Assembly: GCA_000469685.2 (NCBI GenBank)
Contig: LS997562.1
Span: 25,764,076-25,828,075, forward strand
Direction of reading: 5' to 3'
Length of the DNA: 64,000 bases
Origin: Haemonchus contortus
Taxonomy: Eukaryota > Nematoda > Chromadorea > Rhabditida > Trichostrongylidae
The position numbers and the translations under genes were made by a program. Positions within the stretch are counted from its first letter, which is position 1; each line of letters opens with the position of its first letter. This document shows positions 57,090 through 64,000 of the stretch, piece after piece. The notes below the pieces were generated by a model. It had not been told where the DNA came from and did no database searches. It saw nothing but the letters and a program-made list of their open reading frames with translations.

Positions 57090-58740
57090 GCCCGGCTAAC
57101 GCCAGGCTCCCCTCCTTCTCATGGTGTCGCCCGGCTTCGCCGGGCGCTCCTCTATTCTGTAAGAAATTTGCTATGCAAAGCTCTACACCTTCAGTATTAG
57201 CTCCGGAAAGGACGCGATTTTTTCTATATTATAATTAAAGTCGGATTGCCCGGCTATCGCCGGGCTTCTCCCCTTCTTTGACAAAGTTGTAGTGATTGGC
57301 TGAATCTCCACCCCCTCTTTGAAACAAATAATACTTTCCTGTACACGAAGTTTGACACAGGACTAACAGGGTATTGGTATGCTGTGAAAGTCGGAACTTA
57401 TGTCTTTAATAGGGAGTCTCGATCTTTTGCTCTCGTTCTCGAAGATATATACTCAATAAATATTGAACTATTTAGGTAACCAAAACCTTGGGCGGTACTT
57501 ACAAATATTTCTGTGATGATAACACCATATCAGATGTTATCAATGAACCTTTTACTTTACATAGATAATATTAGTTAAGAATTCCAAACAACTGGCGGTC
57601 GGTTAAGTTTTGTCGCAAGTGATATCGAACGATGAGGATCCTTCATCAAGTCACAAACCTTGCTGTGTAGCGGCCGTAATCTAATAGCAAGAAATGAACA
57701 AAATTCTAATCTGCTTTTCGTAATGCCGCTAATGGGTCTCTATAACCGCGCTTACCACTCCTTTTGCCACCCTACTCTACCATCACATCTTATCGAATGA
57801 AACATACTGAACGGTCAAAGCTACATCGTGAACACCGAAGGGTTAGGATTTTGATCTGTGGGTGGCTTCTCTTAGGTCCTTTATCTTCTCTTATCGGTTA
57901 TTATCGGTTCTTGTCACCGAGTACCTTGCATCCCTTCATATCCTACACCACTTATTGAAGAGCCGAGGTTCCACCGTTAATACGAAAAGCTGTAATCTCA
58001 CCATATTTGAACTGTTTAGGTCCACAGAAGCAAAATTTATGAACCGCTCGAATGCTTAATTTGCACAAACCCCGCCCCCTGTAAGCTGGGTCTGGTCCTG
58101 CCACCTGCCATGAGTGTTCCCATCCTAGGCCCCATTTTCCTACCGAATTTAAACTTTCTAGGTCCACGTGAACAATAGTTATGAGTCTCCTTTCCAAAAT
58201 TTCTATCGCGCACGTCCTGCCCCCCGTAGGCGGAGTCCGGTCCTGCCACCTGCCATAAGTGATTTCATGCTGCTCCCTGTACTCCTACCAATTTTGAACG
58301 TTTTGGGTCCACTGGAACAGGAGTTATGAATTTGCGACCTAAAAATTCTATCGCGCACGCCCCTCCCCCTGTGACAGCAGTCTCGTCCTACCGCCTGCCA
58401 TAAGTGTCCACATGTTGCCCCCCGTACTTCTGCCAAACTTGAGCTTTCTAGGTACACGGGGACAGGAGTTATGAATTTGCGGCCCAATATTTCTCTCGCG
58501 CACGCTCCGCCCCCTGTGAACGGAATCTGGTCCTGCCACCTGTCATAAGTGTTCTCATCCTGCCCTCTGTACTCCTACCAAATTTGAACCCTCTAGGTCC
58601 ACGGGGACAGGAGTTATGAATTTCCGGTCAGACACACACACCGACACACACACAAACGCACACACACACAAACAAACACACACACAAACACACCGACACA
58701 CCAACAGACACACTTAGCGAATTATATATAGTAGGATCCT
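57090..58740 (+). repeat. Dispersed repeat, 1.0-1.6 kb family, copy 3 (longest)
   Basis: Adds GCCCGGCTTCGCCGGGCG hairpins at the start, then the shared blocks, five GC-box units of about 130 bp (TCCTGCCACCTGCCATAAGT, CTCCTACCAATTTTGAACG, GGACAGGAGTTATGAATTT), a CACACACA/AACACACC microsatellite and the end ACTTAGCGAATTATATATAG. Units differ from each other by about 10-20%. Confidence 0.75.
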
Positions 58741-59345
58741 TATCCTTACTATATATAAACCACAAATGTCCGTTTTTCTGTATGTTTGTATGTCTGTTTC
58801 ACTGTAACTATCTTATCACTATCACTCTATCTAGGGCGTCGAAACACGTGGAACAGCTCAGACGTTGGAACAAGTGGGGACTGGGGATGAACAAGTGGAA
58901 AATGAGCCAAACTCCTTGAGTACACGTGATCTAAGCTAGGCTCCGCCCACTAGGGGCGGGGCTTGCAAGAATGGTGTAGTTCGCGGTAAATCTGTTACTC
59001 CTTCGCTTCTGAGCGTAGAGTTCTCAAATTTGGCAGAGATGTAGGTGGCAAGATGAGAACACTAATGGTAGGTGACAGTTGTGGACTCCGCCCAGTGGGG
59101 GCCGGGTTTCCTCAAAAGTAGTCAAATTAGACCTGGGTCGTTAAAATTTGACAGAGATGTAGGTGGCGAGATGGGAAACCAATGGTAGGTGACAGGTGGA
59201 GACTCCGCTCACTGGGAGCGGAACTTTCTCAAAAACAGTCAAATTGGACCTGGGACGTTTAAATTTGGCAGACATGTAGGTCGCGTCTGTCTGTCGGTCC
59301 GTCCGTCTGTCTGTTTGTACGGAAACGCCTATGTTATTCACGATA
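58741..59345 (+). repeat. Dispersed repeat starting TTACTATATATAA
   Basis: Begins CCTTACTATATATAAACCAC and GTCTGTTTCACTG, contains three or four units with TTTGGCAGAGATGTAGGTGG and GACTCCGCCCAGTGGGGGCC, ends GTCTGTCTGTCGGTCCGTCC. It is abutted head-to-head with the previous repeat. Confidence 0.6.
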
Positions 59346-59349
59346 TAGG

Positions 59350-59560
59350 TTTGACTTTTTGATATGTTTCGTTCGACAAGAAGAGTAAGTGCACAGATAG
59401 GGACCGATTATGAAATTTGGTTCACTTCTTGCTTACGACCGCTACCCAGCGAAGTTTGCTATTCAATGAAAGATCAGAGATTCTCTCTGCTCTGATATCA
59501 TTCATGGCAGAATTTTTCCGACCGGAGCCGATCTGGGAGCCTCTATTAATGACATTTCTG
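59350..59560 (-). repeat. Inverted fragment of the 1.0-1.6 kb family
   Basis: TTACGACCGCTACCCAGCGA followed by AGTTTGCTATTCAATGAAAG is the reverse complement of the GCTGGGTAGCGGTCGTAA region of the neighbouring copies. Confidence 0.5.
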
Positions 59561-59597
59561 CAGTTTGCTTCTCCTTGAGGTATAGAGTCCACTGTCC

Positions 59598-60075
59598 ATC
59601 CTCTCCATATATAAAGCGCTAACTTTGTGGGTCCGTTTGTATACCTGTTTGTGTGTCCTCCCAAAAGTCACGTAAGCACGATCAAGAGCGTGAAGATCAC
59701 AAAAGCGCGGTGAGAGAACAGTTATGAAATGGAAAGTCAACCAATGCTCTCTATACATATATTTCCGTTGATTAATAACCAGTCTATTTATGACGTCACA
59801 GACTAAAAATCACAACTCGCCTCAGGACAAACAAACACCTAGGAAGGTCAGAATGGAAACAATTCCACGACCACCTATTAGTGTTAGGAGAACAACACCC
59901 ACAAAGCGGCATCAAATCGTTCTAATTGGGGAATATCACCTAATGGAGAAACGGTTATGAAAAGGGAAGTCAACCGACACTGTTCATATTGGTCCTCCAA
60001 CAAGTCGTAGGTAAGCGATAGTGGGCATATGGTGCACGCATTAGCGTGCGTAGCAAAACTGGTATATATATCATA
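59598..60075 (+). repeat. Uninterrupted copy of the repeat at 1862
   Basis: Carries AAGCGCTAACTTTGTGGGTC, TTATGACGTCACAGACTAAA and, at 59849-59856, the single CAGAATGG that is duplicated around the hAT-like insertion at 2136. Confidence 0.8.
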
Positions 60076-60409
60076 TATATGTGTTTCGATATGTATCATT
60101 TCTGGCATTCCCAATAGAGGAGTTTTGTAAGCATGAACCCAAGGACTACTGCATAGGAAGGAGCCTGCCTCAAGTTGTTTTCCACAAAGTTACAGGAACA
60201 CACTCATTGAAGATTGGGTGGCAGCGACGGGTCTATGACTAATGTAAATTCTTCCTTGAGCACCAAAAAGCTGCATTTGCTGAGACCCTTTCTCTGAGAC
60301 ATTAGGACACCATCTACAGTATTTTGGGTAAACAAGAACCATTCTAGATAGAATTGGCAAGAGTCTACTCAAATATCAGAATCAGAGCAAATCAGGAAAA
60401 TGGTCTCAC

Positions 60410-60920
60410 ATTCACAAGCGCGGACTGATCGATTCGTCTTGTTGCAAGCAGCTGCTGCACGCTTGGATCGAATGACTTCGGTCGTTCTGGAAGAGCTGTT
60501 CCCAGTTGATGCCGCATCATCTCCAATTCTTTCTCTGACCGTTGAATAGCGCTCTGAAAAGAGTTACTTCACATTAACACGCTTTTTTTCAAAGATCGAC
60601 ACTTACAGCATACGTGTCCACAGGAGGTTGTGGAACGTTATGCTGCTGATAGCCGGCATTCGCATGAGGGTGTTGAATAGATGGAGGTGGCTGTGTATAG
60701 TTCGCTGGTGAGGTGGCCGCTCCCGATAAGGTATTATGACCATGCAGTGGCACATGAAAACCATCCATCGACTGACCGAAATACTGAATGGAAATATCGA
60801 GCTCGAGCTAGTTCAAGCAGGGCACGCGACCCGGTTGACCACAAAACATACCGATACAGAATTGGTCGATGGAAGATTGTCACAAGTTTCCGGCACGTAG
60901 AACACTGGTTGCTGCTGCGT
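60410..60920 (-). CDS. Q/P-rich protein fragment, three exons (unrecognised)
   Basis: Three phase-0 exons, 60920-60852 (23 codons), 60783-60607 (59) and 60553-60410 (48), joined by 68- and 53-bp introns with good TTTCCAG, CATTCAG and TTTTCAG acceptors and GTATGT, GTAAGT, GTGAGA donors. The 130 residues start inside the protein (TQQQPVFYVPE), run through a disordered stretch rich in P, Q, H and N (NYTQPPPSIQHPHANAGYQQ) and end with a charged helix (SEKELEMMRHQLGT) and SFDPSVQQLLATRRIDQ. I do not recognise the family. It is on the same strand and upstream of the helicase with a compatible phase, so it could be that gene's N-terminus, but the RecA1 domain would still be missing between them. Confidence 0.6.
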
Positions 60921-61129
60921 CTGGAAATTAAAATCTAAAACAAATCTCAAACTGTTGTCATCCTTGCAGAGCCCTGTGCATGCTCAATTTCAAGAATATC
61001 AAAAAATGATAGCCGTTTGATAGCTCATTGCACATATCTTCATCTCAAAAAATGAGGTCCTAAATGGCTTTCACCCACGATATATCACAGTTTTTAGATC
61101 CGCAAAGCAAGGATATCTTAATTTTGATG

Positions 61130-62755
61130 GCTTTTGGATGAAACTCAAGGCTCGACAAAGTGGTAGTAACCGGCCAACTTTACACTTTCTTTGAAACAAT
61201 ATTATCCTGTACACGAAGTCTGACACAGGACTAACAGGGCATTGTAAATGGTATTCAGGGTAGGTCAGTATTTATGCCTTCGATGGAACTCTCGATTTGC
61301 TCTCGTTCTTGAAAGTAAATACTCATCAAAGACTCGACTGTTAGGCAACCAAAGCCATAGGCGTTACTCACAAACGTTTCGAGTGATGACAACACTATTA
61401 TCAGGAGCCAATATCAATGGACCCTTTTCTTTACGGATATGTATTTTATTGAGAATTCCAGATTATTGGTGGTCGGCCAAACTCTGTCGCAAATAATATC
61501 GACCAAAGAGTTACTTCATTGAGTTACAAACTTTGCTGGGTAGCGGTCTTCATCTAATAGCATAAAAAGAACAAAATCATCATCTGCTAGCGTAGTACCG
61601 GTAACGGGTCCCTATCGCTGCAATTACCACTCCCTTTTGTCACCTTGGCGGAGGTGGTGTAGTGGCAAGTGGCGCACTATATCACACGCGCGGTCAGGGG
61701 TTCGAATCCCGAATCGATGCCCGCCTAGGCCAACCAAGCCTTCCATCCCTCCGGGGTCGGTGAATTGGTACCAGACTCGTCTGGGAGGATAAAAGCACTG
61801 ACTTGTACATCGGCTGGCCACCGCAAGTCATTGTATAGGCCACATACGCACTCATTACGCCACTACGATTCTGAATGGAAGTCGAGTGCGGGGGCGCATC
61901 CCTCAGACGGGATTGATTAACGCCAAAAACTTTATCCTTTACTTTTGTCACCTTACTCTACCGTCCCGTCTTATCGAATGAAACATACTGAATTGTGAAA
62001 GCTACGTACCGAAGGGATGGATTTCGAAGGGTTAAAATTTTGATCGGTAGGCGGCTATTGCTCTTTTAGGCCCCTTATCTCCTCTTATCAATTATCGTCG
62101 GTTACTCTCACCAGGTATCTACGATCCCGTCACAACCTACATCATTTACTAAAATGCCCAAGTATCGATATGAAAAGCTGTAATCCTTCCAAATTTCAGC
62201 TCTTTGGGTCCATGACAATAGAAGTTATGGATCTCCGCTAAATCATTTATTTCGCGTAAACCACTCCCTGTGAGATCTGACCTGCCACCCACTTAAGAGT
62301 CCACATCCTGTTGCCTGTACTCCTACCAATTTTAAGCGCTCTAGGTCTACTAAACAGGAGTTATAAACTTACGGTAGAAGATTTCTATCGCGCGCGTCAA
62401 AATTGTAAGTGGAGTCTGGTCCTGTCACCTGCCATGAGTCTTACCGTCCTGTCGCCTGTACCCCTACCAAATTTCAACGTTCTAGGTTCACTGGAACAGG
62501 AGTTACGAGCTTACGGTCGAAAATTTTTATGGTATCTTTCATAGCCCACGACCAGATGCCTATCGCGCACGCCCCGCCCCTGTAGGCTCCGTCTATTCCT
62601 GTCACCTGCCATGGGTATTCCAAGTTTGAACGCTCTAAGTCACCGGGGACAGGAGTTATGACTCCGGTCAAACACACAAATCGACACACACACAAACAAA
62701 CAAACACACCGACACACCAACAGACACACTTAGCGAATTATATAAAGTAGGAAAT
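61130..62755 (+). repeat. Dispersed repeat, 1.0-1.6 kb family, copy 4, with a SINE inside
   Basis: Shared blocks: GACACAGGACTAACAGGGCA, GGACCCTTTTCTTTACGGAT, GCTGGGTAGCGGTC, then a SINE (61647-61925), then resumption at TTTTGTCACCTTACTCTACC, ATCGAATGAAACATACTGAA, GC-box units and AAACACACCGACACACCAAC followed by ACTTAGCGAATTATATAAAG. Confidence 0.75.
61647..61925 (+). repeat. tRNA-derived SINE
   Basis: Head resembles a tRNA: GGCGGAGGTGGTGTAGTGGC holds an A-box (61655-61665) and GGTTCGAATCC is a perfect B-box (61699-61709), 33 bp apart as in RNA polymerase III internal promoters. The body GGCCAACCAAGCCTTCCATC and CCAGACTCGTCTGGGAGG is shared with 19753. TTTTGTCACCTT occurs on both sides, a likely target duplication. 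Confidence 0.75.
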
Positions 62756-62769
62756 AGGATATTTGACTT

Positions 62770-63690
62770 GAACGCTTATGTTCACTACTGCTTTTCTGCT
62801 GCAGTTTCTGAAAGGCACAGTTCATCGACGATATCGGTTGACCTATACATCTCAAGCTATTGCTGCTCTGTCATCGCGTTGATGCGCTGAAAGCACAAGC
62901 AGGGTAGCAACACCAGTTTTTTATTGCGCCACTTAGCAGTTTTACTCTCCGGAGGGTAACCATGCTTAATCTTTCAACTGCTACCGAACTCAGCGTAATC
63001 AACATCGATTACGAGTGTTGCCCCTTATATTTCGGGATTGAGCAACCCTGGTGTTGCAATCCGGCAACTGACAGCTCCATCGTAAAGTTTGACATTTTGA
63101 GGTTCTACGTACTCAGAACGATTTCATATATGAGCGCTCTTTGTGTTGTTTACACTAACTTTAAAAAATTCATTCACGCCTTTGGCGCCCCACCATCACC
63201 TAGGCGAAATCTCTTCTCCTCTTCACCTCCCCCTCCCTCTTGGCAATGAAGCAGACCAGTGCTAGTCGGTTAACAAAACATCAATTCTATACGCAACATC
63301 ATCGCAGAAATGCCAACCTGAAGGTATTCGCGCAAAACACATTCTCAATACTTTCTTTAAATGAGAAAGAGGGAAGAAGGGATGGACCCCGCAAAATCAC
63401 GAAGCGGCAGGATGGGAACACATTTTGTGGGTGGCAAAGGGTGCGCTTCGTTGAGCGCGTCCGTCGAAACTAGATCACTCCGCAGCCGCCGCATGCGGCG
63501 GGTCACCCGCGGTACTTGGCTGATGTAGCAGTTGTCAGTGGATCATACCATTTGCGTTTGGTCCACGGCAGTCAGCCAAAGAGAAGATAACACGAACAAA
63601 TGCAAATCATTCGCTTCACTGACACTTGGTGGTACTGCAGTGTCATCTCGAGACCTCAAAAGGGTGTGTCGCGCGCGAAGTGGCCGAGAT
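62770..63690. other. No feature recognised
   Basis: A 95-codon plus-strand frame (62962-63249) ends in a proline/serine run and has no recognisable domain. CGCAGCCGCCGCATGCGGCG (63480-63499) contains a small palindrome. Nothing supports a gene. Confidence 0.25.
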
Positions 63691-63699
63691 GGCCTACTT

Positions 63700-64000
63700 C
63701 CGACGGACGCGTGTAACGAACCTGAGTTCTCCGGGTGGCAGGACCGGGCTCCGCCCACAGGGGGCGAGGCTTGAGCGAAATAAATGTTTGAACGGAAATA
63801 ATAACTCCTGTCCCCTTGAACCTAAAAAGTTCAAATTTGGTAAGAGCACAGGCAGCAGGATGGGAACACATATGTTGAGTGGTTGGACCAGACTCCGCCC
63901 ACAATGGGCCGGGTGCGCGAAATAAACGTTTGAGTGGAAAATAATAACTCCTGTCTCAGTAGACCTAGAGCGTTTTAATTTCGCAGGATTATTGGAGGCA
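63700..64000 (-). repeat. GC-box repeat units, inverted orientation, cut by the window end
   Basis: CTCCGCCCACAGGGGGCGAG, ATAATAACTCCTGTCCCCTT and AAAGTTCAAATTTGGTAAGA are the reverse complement of the units at 56.7 and 58.1 kb. Two units visible; the element continues beyond the window. Confidence 0.6.

Noticed and set aside
1..64000. CRISPR arrays, rRNA genes, bacterial operons, toxin systems
   Set aside because: None present; all tandem repeats are transposon-associated or microsatellite and the genes are spliced eukaryotic genes.

Overview
The window looks like nuclear DNA of a parasitic clade V (strongylid, hookworm-like) nematode. The evidence is short phase-matched exons with TTTTCAG/TTTAG acceptors, a trans-splice-like acceptor before an ATG, host proteins resembling animal CDK10 and a YTHDC2-type DExH RNA helicase, and dense RTE, CR1, Penelope, mariner, Tc4/Tc5-like, piggyBac-like and MITE copies. 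There are no bacterial genes, operons or CRISPR arrays. The species assignment is inference.

Two host genes could be rebuilt exon by exon, both on the minus strand. (1) A CDK10 orthologue, 8 coding exons, 10414 down to 3096, 337 aa, apparently complete. Its largest intron (3963-8294) holds an RTE retrotransposon that is itself split by a TA-flanked MITE. (2) A DExH-box RNA helicase of the YTHDC2/DHX9 type, at least 24 coding exons from 52515 down to 20610, about 941 aa. It runs from the end of RecA1 through RecA2 (motifs IV-VI), the HA2 region and the OB-fold into a long R/Q/N/D/H-rich tail. No exon for RecA1 (motifs I-III) was found upstream. A further three-exon Q/P-rich stretch (60920-60410, minus) is either the far N-terminus of that gene or a separate gene. 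One possible first exon lies at 12459-12352.

Most of the rest is mobile or repetitive DNA sitting in introns and between genes: 0.8-3.1 kb, a repeat with a nested hAT-like fold-back; 4-7 kb, RTE; 9.8 and 41.7 kb, GC-rich-ended MITEs; 14.5-16.5 kb, a 2-kb long inverted repeat; 22-23 kb, a piggyBac-like element; 23.1-24.4 kb, a complete-length but broken mariner; 30.4-31.9 kb, a Tc4/Tc5-like element; 36.5-38.8 kb, a CR1 LINE; 40.0-41.6 kb, a fold-back mariner with a Penelope element inside; 47.8-48.9 kb, GC-rich tandem units; 49-51.3 kb, an RTE copy split by two MITEs; 51.8-52.1 kb, an inverted Penelope-end structure with hammerhead-like motifs; 54-55.4 kb, a composite of inverted LTRs; 55.9-62.8 kb, several copies of a 1.1-1.6 kb dispersed repeat; and tRNA-derived SINEs.

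Several insertions can be dated relative to each other and their empty sites recovered inside the window. That is its most informative feature.
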